DNA from: Ancistrus triradiatus
Lineage: Eukaryota > Chordata > Actinopteri > Siluriformes > Loricariidae
Assembly: GCA_025084515.1 (NCBI GenBank)
Contig: JAJAGP010000240.1
Coordinates: forward strand, 163,501-227,500
Reading direction: 5' to 3'
DNA: 64,000 bases
This document shows positions 44,657 through 56,332 of the stretch, piece by piece (position 1 is the stretch's first letter; each line of letters opens with the position of its first letter). Under the pieces are notes generated by a model, which was given only the letters and a program-made list of their open reading frames with translations, made no database searches and had not been told where the DNA came from. The position numbers were made by a program, and so were the translations under genes.

Positions 44657-44748
44657 CTGGAAATGAGCAGAAACAATCAGTAATGCATAGCGTTTTTAAA
44701 CATAGACCTGTCACAAATACACACACATATATATATACTGTATATATA

Positions 44749-46296
44749 CAATGGGGCAAAAAAGTATTTAGTCAGCCACTGATTGTGCAAGTTCTCCTAC
44801 TTAGAAAGATAAGAGGTCTGTAATTTATCATAGGTACACTTCAACTATGAGAGACAAAATGAGAAAAAAATCCAAAAGTTCAACTCAATACTTTGTAACA
44901 TAACCTTTGTTGGCAATGACAGAGGTCAAAAAAAACGTTTCCTGTAAGTCTTCACCAGGTTGGCACAAAACACACACTGTAAGCTGGTATATTTGTGGCC
45001 CATTCCTCCATGCAGATCTCCTCTAGAGCAGTGATGTTTTTGGGGCAACACGGACTTTCAACTCCCTCCAACAAATTTTCTATGGGGTTGAGGTCTGGAG
45101 ACTGGCTAGGCCACTCTAGGGGACCTTGAAATGCTTTTTATGGGATCCACTCCTTCGTTGCCTGAGTGATGGTGTGTGTGTTGGGATCATTGTCATGCTG
45201 GAAAGACCCATCCATGTTCCATCTTCAATACTCATCACTGATGGAAGGGAGGTTTTGGCTTGGCTTAAAATCTCACGACACATGGCCTCGTTCATTCTTC
45301 CCTTAACACGGATCAGTCGTCCTGTCCCCTCTGCAGAAAAAAACAGCCCCCAAGCATGATGTTTTCCACCCCCATTGCTTCACAGTAGGTATGTGTTCTT
45401 GGGATGCTAAAACTCAGCATTCTTCTTCCTACAGTTGAGATTTTTTTACCAGAAAGTTCTATTTTGGTTTCATCTGACCACATGATATTCTACCCAATCC
45501 TCTTCTTGATCATCCATATGCTCTCTGGCAAACTTCAGACGGGCCTGGACATGTACTGGCTTAAGCAGGGGGACACGCCTGGCACTGCAGGATCTGACTC
45601 CCTCTCGGTGTAGTGTGTTACTGATGGTAGCCTTTGTTACTTTGGTCCCAGCTCTCTGCAGGTTATTCATCAGGTCCCTCCGTGTAGTTCTGGGATTTTT
45701 GCTCACCGTTCTCATGATCATTTTGACCCCACGGGATGAGATCTTGCGTGGAGCCCCAGATCGAGGGAGATTATCAATGGCCTTCTATGTCTTTCATTTT
45801 TTTACAATTGCTCCCACAGTTGATTTATTCACACCAACCTGCTTGCCTTTGTAGATTCACTCTTCCCAGCCTGGTGCAGGTCCACAATTTTCTTCCTGGT
45901 GTCCTTCGACAGCTCTTTGGTCTTGGCCATGGTTAGGTTTGGAATTTGACTGTTTGAAGCTGTGGACAGGTGTCTTTTATACAGATAGCGATGTCAAACA
46001 GGTGCCATTAATACAGGTAACGAGTGGAGGACAGATGAGCTTCTTATAGAAGAAGTTACAGGTCTGTGAGAGCCAGAAACCTTGCTTGTTTGTGGGTGAC
46101 CAAAAACTTATTTTCCACCATGATTTACAATTAAATTCTTTAAAAATCCTACAATGTGATTTCCTGGATTTTTTTTTCTCATTTTGTCTTTCATAGTTGA
46201 AGTGTACCTATGATGAAAATTACAGACCTCTCTCATCTTTCTAAGTAGTAGAAGTTGCACAATCAGTGGCGGACTAAATACTTTTTTGCCCCACTG
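44749..46296 (-). mobile_element. Tc1 family C element, full length
   Basis: The 1,548-bp element has both terminal repeats: caatggggcaaaaaagtatt on the left and aatacttttttgccccactg on the right, each next to TA. Length matches a normal Tc1 transposon. It lies about 90 bp upstream of the AFF exon on the gene strand, with its transposase on the minus strand, the same as the AFF gene. It is the structural parent of the shortened copies at 16370, 36808 and 59432. Confidence 0.92.
44885..45930 (-). pseudogene. Tc1 family C transposase, inactivated
   Basis: Starts at the atg at 45930 (MAKTKELSKDTRKK) and ends at a tga at 44885-44887 (GYVTKY). The usual order of a Tc1 transposase is visible: N-terminal HTH (VDLHQAGKS), second HTH (RTTRRDLMNNLQRAGTK), LKFAREHMDD and a WVEYHVV remnant of the WSDE catalytic motif. 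The C-terminal half is in several frames. Multiple frameshifts and stops prevent a full product of about 340 residues. Confidence 0.88.
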
Positions 46297-46340
46297 TATG
46301 TGTGTTTGTGTGTTCCTGGCCAAAAAAAAGTAAATAGATA

Positions 46341-46868
46341 ATAGTTAAAAAAAAGCCTCCCATCGGATACATACTGCATTGGTGATTATGTTTCAGCTGG
46401 TGACAAGTTATTGAACCCTAACTGATGCAGTGAGTAGCTTCTCATTTGTTAAACAACCATGTCGAAAGACACATCCTGTGGTTGTGAAAAAGATGTTCAA
46501 CTGTTTCAGAAGGGTCAGATTGTGAAAGAGTGGTTCAGCGACCATGAGCCATCATTTTCACACATGGATTGGCCAACACAGAGTCCAGAGCTGAACCCCA
46601 TTGAGAATCTTTGGGATGTGCTGGAGAACACTTTGCACAGTGGCCAAATCTCCCATCATCCATACAAGATCTTGGTCAAAAGTTAAGCAACTCTGGATGG
46701 AACTGCTTCTGCGATGTCACAACATTTATTTCTATCCAGAGTTGCATACATTTTTCCACGACATCTTGTAGCTACTCACTGCATCAGTTAGAGTTAAATA
46801 ACTTGTCGCCAGCTGAAACATAATCACCAATGCAGTAATTATCCAATGGGAGGCTCTTTTTTAACTAT
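46341..46868 (+). mobile_element. Tc1-like deletion element with 99-bp inverted repeats
   Basis: The ends, 46341-46439 and 46770-46868, are inverted copies about 99 bp long with few mismatches (shared words gcctcccat, ctgcattggtgattatgttt, ctgatgcagtgagtagct). Between them the plus strand joins a transposase N terminus (46459-46550, SKDTSCGCEKDVQLFQKGQI) directly to a C terminus with the third catalytic region (QSPELNPIENLWDVLE). The central catalytic part is deleted. The TA next to each end fits Tc1/mariner. Confidence 0.82.
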
Positions 46869-46878
46869 TTAACTATTT

Positions 46879-46897
46879 GCTTAAATCCAAGTGGTGA
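46879..46897 (+). repeat. Left target-site duplication of the RTE LINE
   Basis: The 19-mer gcttaaatccaagtggtga is identical to the sequence immediately after the RTE tail at 50333-50351, and marks the insertion point. Confidence 0.9.
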
Positions 46898-49800
46898 AAC
46901 CAGCCGCTAGTTTGCTCAGACAGGGTATTTCTAGTGCCGGTCCCAAGCCCGGATAAATGGTGAGGGTTGCGTCAGGAAGGGCATCCGGTGTAAAACATTT
47001 GCCAAATACAGTATGCGAGTTCATAATAATTTCACCATGGGTGGGTTGGGGGGGGGGGGGGGATCGGTGGCGCGGTCCCGGGTTAACAACGACCCGCCCC
47101 ACTGGTACTGGTAGCAAACAGGGGCACCATCGGAAATTGGACTAACTGTTTCTCGAAAGACGAAAGGGAGGGAAGCGTGTGAGGAGACAGAGAGTAAAAT
47201 CAGGAGGGGCCAGAGTATAGCACTGAGGGTAGCAACCCTAAATGTAGGGACGATGACAGGGAAAAAGGTAGAGAGCTGGCTGATATGATTGCAGAGGAGA
47301 AAGGTCGATGTTTTTGTGTGTGCAGGAGACAAAGTGGAAGGGTAGCAAAGGCTCGATGCATTGGTGCAGGGTTTAAAAACTGTTCTAAACCATGGTGTGG
47401 ATAGGAAGAGAAATGGAGTTGGTGTGGTCACTGAAGGAGGACTATGTAAAAGATGTCGTTGAGGTGAAAAGGGTGTCAGATAGGATATTAATATGTCTGA
47501 AGCTGGAAAATGAGGATGGTGTAATGGTGAATGTTGTTAGTGGCTATGCACCCACAGGTTGGCTGTGAAATTAGAGGAGAAGAGAGAGGCGATTCTGGGG
47601 GGAGTTAGATGAAGTGGTTTGAGAGCATTCCCAGGGAGGAGAGACTGGTGATTGGTTGCAGATTTCAATGGTCATAAAAAAACAAAAAACACGTTGGTGA
47701 AGGTATAAAAGGAGATGAGGAAGTGATGGGCAGGTTTGGTGTTAAGGATAGGAACCTAGAAGGGACAGATGGTGGTGGATTTTGCAAAGAAGGATGGAAA
47801 TGGCTGTGGTTAACACATATTTCCCAAAAGCAGGCGGAGCATAGGGTGGACTTATAAGTGGGGTGGGGAGGACACACACAGGTAGACTACATCCTATGTA
47901 GAATAGGAGTTGCTTTAAAAGAGATTGGTGATTGTAAGGTAGTGGCAGGGGAGAGTGTAGGAGTGAGGGGAGGAGAGCTTGATGTTGCCACTCACGTGCC
48001 TAGACTAGCATCTATCACCTTCTCTATAGACTAGTTATTGGTGGTCGCTTAAACACTAGGAATGTGATTGTAGAGGTAGTGCAGGGAGCGTGTAGCTAGG
48101 GCAGCATCGGATGGTGGTGTGCAGGGATGGCTCTGGTGGTTAGGAAGAGGAAGAGGACAAAGGCAGAGCGGAGGACCAAATTGGTGGAAGTTGAGAAAAG
48201 GAAGAATGTTGTGAGGAGTTCAGAGAGGAGCTGAGAGAACGGCTTTGGGTGATAGGAAAGAGCTCCCAGATGACTCGGGGGTAGTAGCAGCAACAATGAG
48301 TTTTTTAGACAGACAGGGTAGAAAGGTACTTGGGTGTGTCTTCTGGACAGGCAAAGGATGGACAAGGAAACCTGGTGGTGGAACAAGGAAGTGCAGGAGG
48401 TTATTCAGAGAAAGAGGGTCAGCAAAGAAGAAATGGGACAGGGACCAGGACTAAAGAGAGTAGGCAGGAGTACAAGGAGATGCAGGCACACAGGGCAAAG
48501 AGGGGAGGTAGCAAAGGCCAAGCAGAAGGGCCCTACGATGGGTTATATGACAGGTTAGGAGACCAGTAGGGAAGGAGAGAAGGAGTTGTATCTGCTGGCG
48601 AGACAGAGAGATAGAGCTGGCCAAGGATGTGCAGCAGGTCAGGGTGATCAAGGATAGAAATGGAAATGTACTGTCAGGTGAGGAGAAGGTGAGGGAAAGT
48701 TGGAAGGAGTATTTTGAGGAGTTTGAGAATGTAGAAAATGAAAGGGAAAGAAGTTGGATGGCGTAGAAATTGTGGAACAGGATGTAGCAAGATTTTTTTT
48801 TTTAGCAAGGACGAAGTGGAGGAAAGCTTTGAAAAGGATGAAGAGACGGAAAGGCAGTGGGGACCTGATGACATACCGGTTGATGAGGGTAGGGAAAAGT
48901 CTAGGAGAGCTGGGAGTGGTGTTTTTGACTAGATTATTCAATGATGTGAATTCTGGTGAATGAGAGTATTGCCGGAGGAATGGAGGCAAAGTTTTACTTG
49001 TACCGATTTTTAAGCAGAAGGGTGATGATGTACAGAGTTTTGGCTCTTAACAGGGGCATAAAGATTGATGAGCCACACAATGAAGATTTGGGAGAGAGTT
49101 GTGGAAGCTAGGCTCAGACAGGAGGTGACAGTGTGTGAACAACAGTATGGGTTTTCATGACAAGGGAAGAGCACCATGGATGCGATTTTTTGCTTTGAGA
49201 CTGCTGATGGAGAAGTATAGAGATGGTCAGAAAGAGCTTCACTGCGTCTTTGTGGATTTAGAGAAAGCTTATGACAGGGTGCCAAGGGAGGAACTGTGGT
49301 GGTGTATGAGGAAGTCTCGAGTGGCTGAAAAGTACGTTAGATTAGTGCAGGACATGTATGAGAACAGCGTGACAGCGGTGAGATGTGCTGTAGGAGTGAC
49401 ATATAGCTTCAAGGTAGAGGTGAGACTGCATCAAGGATCGGCCCTGAGTCCCTTCTTATTTGCTCTGGTGATGGACAGACTAACAGATGAGGTCAGACAG
49501 AAATCGGCGTGGACTATGATGTTTGCAGATGACATTGTGATCTGTAGTGAGAACAGGAAACAGGTAGAAGAGAACTTGGAGAGGTGGAGGTATAATCTGG
49601 AAAGGAGAGGAATGAAAGTCAGCTGTAGTAAGACAGAATACTGTACCTGTCTGTAAATGAAAGGGAGGCATGTGGAACACTCAGGCAACAAGGATCATAG
49701 GTCACAAAGGTACAGGAGTTCAGTTACTTGGGATCAACTGTCCAAGGAAATGGGGAGTGTGGAAATGAGGTGAAGAAGAGAGTACAGGCAGGATGGAGTA

Positions 49801-50332
49801 GGTGGAGAAGAGTGTCAGGAGTGCTGTGTGACAAAAGGGTCGCAGCAAAAGTGAAAGGAGAGATTTATAAGAGAGTAGTGAGCCCAGCCTTGTTGTATGG
49901 GTTAGAGACAGTGGCACTGACAAAGAGACAGGAAGCAGAGCTGGAGGTGGCAGAACTTAAGATGTTGAGGTTCTCTTTAGGAGTGTCCAGGATGGACAGG
50001 ATTAGGAATGAGATCATCAGAGGGACAGCAAGGTTGGAAAATTGGAGACAAAATCCGAGAGGGAAGACTGAGATGGTATTTGGACATGTGCAGAGGAGTG
50101 GAATAGTGGGATATATTGGGTAAGGAGGATGTTGAGATGGTTGAGCTGCCAGGCAAGAGGACGGAGAGGAAGACCAAAGAGGAGTTACATGGTTGTGGTG
50201 AATGAAGATATGCAGGGAGTTAGGGTGAGAGTAGAGGACGTGGAGGACAGGGAGAGGTGGAAACTTTTAACTCGCTGTGGCGACCCCTGATAAAGGGAGA
50301 AGCCGAAAGAAGAAGAAGAAGAAGAAGAAGAA
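46898..50332 (+). mobile_element. RTE-clade LINE, near full length
   Basis: A 3.4-kb non-LTR retrotransposon flanked by a perfect 19-bp target duplication. It ends ctcgctgtggcgacccctga, gggagaagccgaaag and a (GAA)n tail, the typical short tail of RTE elements. Coding order is apurinic endonuclease (about 47225-48000), reverse transcriptase (about 48640-49660) and a C-terminal domain (about 49720-50280). The length equals that of complete RTE elements, so 5' truncation is small or absent. Many indels and stops break the single ORF. A poly(G) run is at 47049-47062. Confidence 0.9.
47225..50285 (+). pseudogene. RTE endonuclease / reverse-transcriptase pseudogene
   Basis: The endonuclease begins near LRVATLNVGTMTGK (47227) and shows an ADFNGH-like segment near 47660. 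The longest intact piece (49135-49656) carries reverse-transcriptase motif A (FVDLEKAYDRVPRE), motif B (LHQGSALSPFLFALVMD) and the catalytic FADDIVI. The following piece (49728-50123) holds the RTE-typical AGWSRWRRVSGVLCDKRV and ALLYGLETVAL strings. The enzyme would nick target DNA and copy its own RNA at the site. It is broken by numerous frameshifts. Confidence 0.88.
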
Positions 50333-50351
50333 GCTTAAATCCAAGTGGTGA
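50333..50351 (+). repeat. Right target-site duplication of the RTE LINE
   Basis: Identical 19-mer to 46879-46897, directly after the (GAA)n tail. Confidence 0.9.
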
Positions 50352-50568
50352 CCTTTTTTTTGGCCAGGAAGTGTATTTTTCCCATTTGTGCACCCCTACC
50401 ATTCACAGACTTATATTCATCTTCAGTAACTGCTTCAATCTGAGCAGACTGGACACTGGGCACACTGGTGGAAATACACCCAGGAAAGGACATCACACAC
50501 ACATTAACACAATGGGGCAATTTACTTATACCAGTTAACATAGTGAAGTGTTTTGAAACACACACAAG

Positions 50569-50688
50569 TTGCTTCTGCACTGGAGGAACTTTTTCCTCAG
50601 TTCTTAGAATGTGAGAATGTGTAGTCCCTCTCACATTAGTCACTAGAACCTTTTGGTGCGAATGGATAAGAAGAACTTGCCACACTTC
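50569..50688. mobile_element. Short MITE, copy 1 of an adjacent pair
   Basis: Starts ttgcttctgcactggaggaa and ends gaaccttttggtgcgaat then ggataagaagaacttgcca. The ends are imperfect inverted partners (gcactggagg-type and ttttggtgcg). It shares both end regions with the longer element that follows at once. Confidence 0.45.
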
Positions 50689-51170
50689 TTAAGGTGCTTT
50701 CGCACCAGAGGAACCTTTTCATAGTTCTTAGAACTGTGCCCCCTTTCTCGTTCTCGCAATGAAGGAACTGGGAATGACTGTAGTTTTATAACGCCCTGTC
50801 TAGGGACTTTTTGGGCTCCTACTTCAAGGCAGGGTCTTTTCTCAGTACATAGGGATCCTGATTGACAAAAGTCTGTGGTGACTGGCAGACATAAGAGTAC
50901 AGTGATTGGTCCAGGCGTAGGAGCACAACTGTGTAGTGATTGGTCCAGATGCAAGGGCTTTGGTGAGGACAACTGTAAAGAAAAAAACAAACCACAAACA
51001 AATGGACCGACTGTAAAGTTCAGGCTTTATTGAGCCTACAATACGATTCTGAGTGGTTTCACCAGTGGTTCAGCATTCCAACTGGCGACGCAAATGCAAA
51101 CCAAAAAAGTTCCTCCAGAGAACTGTTTGGTGCAAAAGTGCCTATGGATGAGAAGAACTTGCCAAAGTTC
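50689..51170. mobile_element. MITE, copy 2 of an adjacent pair
   Basis: Left end aaggtgctttcgcaccagag, right end ctgtttggtgcaaaagtgcct, inverted partners over about 16 bp. After the right end comes atggatgagaagaacttgcc, the same string that follows copy 1. The interior has no transposase; the superfamily is undetermined. Confidence 0.5.
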
Positions 51171-52000
51171 TTACACACAAAAACAGGAGGCAAGAATTGA
51201 ACCCTAGTGGCACTCATAACCCTGGACTGTCTATAATCTACACAATAACCATTCAGGGATGTGGGTTAATGGGTGCATACTGTCAGGACGGCAATCAATC
51301 GATGAATTCATTGTTACATGGCATCTTTAGAAAGTGAAGCTGTTATAAAACATAACCAGCTGCGGACCTGTCCTACTTTAATCTGCAGTAGGCCGATCCA
51401 ATCTTGGGTCCTGTAAATATAATCTCGCTACAGCCTTAACCTCATTAAAACCAAAGAATCACAGAATGATGTCATCTGCCTTGTAGTTACGAGGCTTACA
51501 TGACATCATCCCGACAGCTTGTCGAGTGATATTTCTGCACGTCGAGCCCTGATGGCCTCCAGAACACAACGTGGCTATAAAAAAAGGGCAAAGTAAGGAA
51601 TTTTCCTCCTGACTCTGGATCAATAAAACAGCCTGTATAAATGAGGGAAGTGTGTTTAAGGTTCAGTTTTCTATGACCTAAGCTGTCGTGCAGCAGCGCA
51701 GATCGAGAGGAACTCTGAACAAAACTACCACTCATTAGCCTTGTAATACCTAACAGATGTGAGAGAAGGCCTGCGTGGTGGACCAGGTGCTGGAGGTGCA
51801 ACCGTCGGACAGCAGTCTCAGTTCATAGCAGCTGATCTGGAGCCGGTGTGTGCGTGTCGGTTAGGAGGCAGAAGCCAACTCTTAAACGTGTCTACTGATC
51901 AATACGTTGTACTTTGCTGGCATGTATACACAGCACAGCCACAAATATTGAGCCAACCCTTGCAACTGGTGGTTCAGCTACAATATATCTGATAGAACTG
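51171..52000. other. Unassigned sequence
   Basis: About 830 bases, GC-richer near 51480-51880, with no exon or repeat that can be supported. Confidence 0.25.
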
Positions 52001-52175
52001 ATTTACATTTACATTTACAGCATTTAGCAGACGCCCTTATCCAGAGCGACTTACAATTGGTACAATCTTACAATCCAAGCAATTGTGGGTTAAGGGTCTT
52101 GCTCAAGGACCCAACAGTGGCAGCTTGGCAGAGGTGGAATTTGAACCCTGGACCTTCTGGGCCAAAGTCCAGTAC
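52001..52175 (-). repeat. tRNA-derived SINE, family A, head truncated
   Basis: Reverse copy from tttacatttacatttacagc to gtccagtac. The last part of the head is missing where a second SINE begins. Confidence 0.88.
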
Positions 52176-52685
52176 ATTTATGTCATTTAGCACAGGGTTT
52201 CCCAACCTTTTTTAGCCACGGCACATATTTCATATTAGAAAAATCCCAAGGCACACCACCAAATAAAAATGGCACAAAAAGTATATTTATTGAAAGATAA
52301 TGAAAATCTAGTCTCAATTGACTTAATTTACTTACTCAGTGTGAAACCTGGGCCTGTTTAGTTGACCACAAAGCTGACATCTTACTGCCCTCTAGTGGAA
52401 GAGAATATCATTGTTCTGCCTTTCACCACACATTGCTGGCTTTGAACACCAATCAGGTGGAATTGGATAATCTTCCACGGCACACCTGATGATTTCTCAT
52501 GGCACAGTGGTTGGGAAACACTGATTTAGCACGTGTCCTTATCCAGAGCGACTTACAATTGGTACAATTGTGGGTTAAGGGTCTGGCTCAAGGTCCCAAC
52601 AGTGGTAGCCTGGCACAGGTGGGATTTTAACCCTGGACCTTCTGGTCCATAGTCCAGCACCTCAACCATTAGGCCACCACAGTCG
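52176..52685 (-). repeat. tRNA-derived SINE, family A, split by a hAT element
   Basis: The tail (atttatgtcatttagca, 52176-52192) and the remaining body and head (52524-52685, ending ggccaccacagtcgc) belong to one reverse-oriented SINE. The two parts overlap by the 8-bp duplication created by the inserted hAT element. Confidence 0.85.
52193..52523. mobile_element. hAT MITE nested in a SINE, with perfect 8-bp duplication
   Basis: The 331-bp element runs from cagggtttcccaacc to ggttgggaaacactg, inverted repeats of 15 bp with one mismatch. The flank atttagca is identical at 52185-52192 and 52524-52531, the length produced by hAT transposases. Inner words ggcacaccaccaaataaaaa and cacggcacacctgatga are shared by a common vertebrate hAT MITE. 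No coding capacity. Confidence 0.92.
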
Positions 52686-54814
52686 CTCCACTCAGAGACA
52701 CAGCTAAGTGAAGCATCTGGCTACAATGAAATAACACACAATACCAATCTTAAGTAAAGAAAACAAATGAAGCAGTGGCGGAGAGAAGGCTGAAGGGCTA
52801 AGGTTACACACTGCTAGGCATTCTGGGAAAAGCGACATGGTTTTCTGCACTTTATAGCACCACAAACAGATGTGTAAAAGCAGCGCCGCCTCAGATATAT
52901 CCTCGCCCCTCATAAGGAATGGCAGCACTTCCAGTGGAACATCTGGTTTTTTTTCGCCCAGTGCCTGGTGCCTGATTAAATGATTTTGTCAACACAAACA
53001 ATCAGCCTATGGGCTCGTTTGAGAGGAAAACGCCGAACTTGTGATCTAGTACACCCGGCTTTATTAGACGTATTATTCCAAAGTCGGATCCCATCTGGCC
53101 AATTTCATTGTAAGACTGGAGCTATATTTAATGACTAATTGCTCCAGTGTTTACCAGACTGATAAAATAACCTTTTAACCACAAGGACAAGCAGAAAGTA
53201 AACTGAATTTTATGGGTTATAGTATTATGAACAAGCAAGAGCTGGAAGGTTTATGGGTTGGTAGGGAAAACCAGTCTGAATCAGAAATGAGATCTGCTCT
53301 AAAGTGTCAAACATTTTATTATAAGCCATTAAAACACTGTGTACAAAAATACATTTAAGATTTTATAATATACTGTATTATGCAACAGTTCGAGGTGTGC
53401 CAATATTGCATGAAAATGGCACTTCAAGTATTAGTCTACCACATAACCTAGTAACGACGGCAGCCATAACAAAGCAGCAACATTATAATTATACACATAA
53501 AAGACTGCCGAAATGAATTGTAAGGAGTTTATAACATCTATTGGCTTTTAAAACATTTGTTTCGAAATTTGGAAGATGAAACTGAACAGCCTGATACTTC
53601 CAATGAGCCACGAGCCATTTAAGGTGGACCGGAAAATAGTTTATACAATACTACACAGTAACGTTAGTTTGAAATATAAAGTGCAAATAAGCAAAGGTTA
53701 ACGATACAGCTTAGTTAATTATTAGGGTTATTCCATTTGATTATTTGTATATGCTGTCTGTTTTGTGCATTGGAGATTGTTGTTACTCTGCACTGTATCA
53801 GTTGAGCGATACCATTTAAGGTTGGTACCAACTCTTGTATAAACACGTGTTTAATGTGTATAATATACAGAATGATGTGCTTAACTATTGTACATGTTGT
53901 AGTTTGTACCTACACAGTGTGTAGCTATTGACCTCTACTGTTTTAGCCTGTTATGTACTGTATATTGCATATCATCCAGATTTCTTGCGAGCCTGTATTT
54001 TATTGGCGATTGATAAAATAAGCCAGCAGTGCATGACTATATCTCCTGGGCATCTCTGAGGCAGTATGGTAATGTGGAATTGTCCTAATGACAGTTGATG
54101 GGAAGCTCCGTCTCTTCATTATCTCTTGTCCCATAGAGTAGCTCCACAGCAGATCATTTAGCCATTTAGCCCTTTAGCCACACTGGCTGCCTGCTAGTCA
54201 CTGAACAAGCATTGGGGAATTAATTCTAACACATCACCAGCTGCAGGATCATATGTGTTCAAACACAGAAGTTAAAGCCTATCGTGCCGACTTTTCCACT
54301 TCAGACCGTCATAATTAGATCAAATGTATTCAGTACAGATTATATGCGAGTTTCTCCTGACAAAAGCAAAATGTATGACAGAATAAACATTAGCATCATT
54401 AGTCCAATATGTCTGCAGGCCATAATCCCTAAAGAGTCCCAGTGAGAAATCCCATCAGGTTTCTGATGTAATCCAGTAACAAATCACAAAACACAACACA
54501 GTATAACATTATCCTCTACCCCTTGCACCTTTGCCATTTAGCATCTCTGCCCGTGCACGTCTCGTTATCTCCTGCACAGATTTTCCACACTCCTACTTAT
54601 TCCATTGCGTAGTTAATGCTAGTGATAGTTGCCTCTCAAGGAGCCATGTTGACGTTTTTAGCTGCCTCATGGGCCTTTCTGTCGGTGTTGTTTTTCTCTC
54701 TTGTGTTGTTATTTGACAGTGACTGGCTCCTCCTTTCCAGTTGGGACAGTGACCCATTTTTAATTGTAAACTATCAAATGACTAGAAATGAAACAAGAAC
54801 ATCAGCAGTGATTG
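52686..54814. other. Long repeat-free stretch
   Basis: About 2.1 kb with no recognised transposon, unusual for this window. Two parts, 52930-53190 (ttaatgactaattgctccag) and 53990-54330 (attggcgattgataaaataa, caggatcatatgtg), have the texture of conserved non-coding DNA. No splice-flanked coding segment was found. The open frames near 54531-54879 run into the L2 3' UTR. Confidence 0.3.
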
Positions 54815-55690
54815 GTGATCTGGCTGAACTAGGCTTGGGTCCTCGTGATCTTGACTCATGCATCCTTGCCTTAGAATAAGGGCAGAGCTGGGGGTTCATA
54901 GTCATAAAAGAGTCTTACGGTGATCAGAGACGTTGGGTTGCTGTCTTCTGCCGCTCGTGGGGTTGACAATGGCTTCATGTGATCCCTCTTGCTGTGTTTC
55001 CTTCCAGTTCTCCTTCTTTCTAGCTTCAGCTATGCTTGATATAGCTAATGTGGCCGGGTCTCATGCTCACTTGGCATCAGTGATTGACCATGGCATCAGT
55101 GATTGGTTATGACACTGTTTGCTCTTAATAAAAAAACTAATTACCCATTTCTGTTTCTCTCAGAGCTGTGTTCCGGCAGTTCCGGCCCACACATGATGTA
55201 CATCTGAAGGAGCTCCCCTGTCATAATTAACATTTTATCGAGCATGACTCCATTGACTTTAGTTTACGCTATTAGATTTATCATCATACACCGGGCCACT
55301 TAATGTCGATGTGCATACTTCACCTTCTATTCGAACTTGTGACTCCATGACTTTAGTTCGCCTTAGATTATCATCATACCCGGGCCACTTAATGTCGATG
55401 CGCATACTTCACATTCTATTCGAACTTTGACTCCATGACTTTAGTTCGCTCTTAGATTTATCAACTACGCCGCCCAAGGAGGTTGGGTCCCTGTTTGAGT
55501 CTTGGTCCTCCCAAGGTTTCTTCCTAGAACTAGGGAGTTTTTCCTTGCCACTGTCGCCCTAGGCTCGCTCAATTTGGGATTGGACGTAGTTATTAGGAGA
55601 TAATCTAAACTTGTAAAGTTGCTTTGAGACAATGCTCCATTGTAAAAAGCGCTATATAAATAAATCTGACTTGACTTGACTTGACTTGAT
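54815..55690 (+). mobile_element. L2-clade LINE 3' UTR, second copy
   Basis: Aligns with 12520-13255: gatctggctgaactaggctt, cttgactcatgcatccttgc, agaataagggcagagctggg and so on to caatgctccattgtaaaaag, cgctatataaataaatctga and a repeated tgact tail. Only the 3' UTR is present, so it is a strongly 5'-truncated insertion. An 89-bp segment is duplicated inside (see findings). Confidence 0.85.
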
Positions 55691-56187
55691 TGGGCACAGG
55701 AAACAAAAAAAATCCGAACTATGGTTGGCGGAGAGAGATATGCTTCCTGGATAGGGTACTGGAATCGAGGCTTAGTTCATAAGTAGGAAGACATCTTATG
55801 GAACCTTTACACAAGCAGATACTAACCCAAAACATGAAGCAAATAAGCAAAACTAAATGGTTGTTGCATCCAATGGGTATTTTCTATCAATAATTCATCA
55901 TATCAGTTAAGTGTTTATCCGCGGATTACTGGAGCCATATTAATTATAGTACAAAAGAGGGTGTAGGCAAGGCACCTTTAGCCGATTAGTGGAGTAAAAT
56001 CTTAGTCTCCCAGTAAGATGGGCACCAACACAGGTGGGCTAGGGTTGGGTATCAAATCCTGATCAAATTCTGGGTAAACCATAAAAAAAACACAGAATTT
56101 CTGTTTCCCTTATTGGTTTCCTACTAATGCTTGTAGACCTCAAACACACAGCCACGAATTGGAAAATGGCCTGTAAGCCATCATGTA
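55691..56187. other. No recognisable feature
   Basis: About 500 AT-rich bases between an L2 copy and an AT microsatellite. Confidence 0.25.
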
Positions 56188-56325
56188 TATATATATATAA
56201 TAGATATATATATATAATATAATATATATATATAGATAGGTATAGATATATATTATATATATATATATATTATATACATCTATAATATAGATATATATAT
56301 ATATATATATACACACAATACATTA
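56188..56325. repeat. (TA)n-rich low-complexity tract
   Basis: About 140 bases almost entirely of TA with scattered G interruptions (tatagatagg). Self-complementary throughout, so it can extrude hairpins. Confidence 0.92.
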
Positions 56326-56332
56326 CATACAC

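Noticed and set aside
47021..48989. Several minus-strand open frames inside the RTE element
   Set aside because: They are antisense to the RTE coding region and low in complexity (Ser/Pro/Leu).
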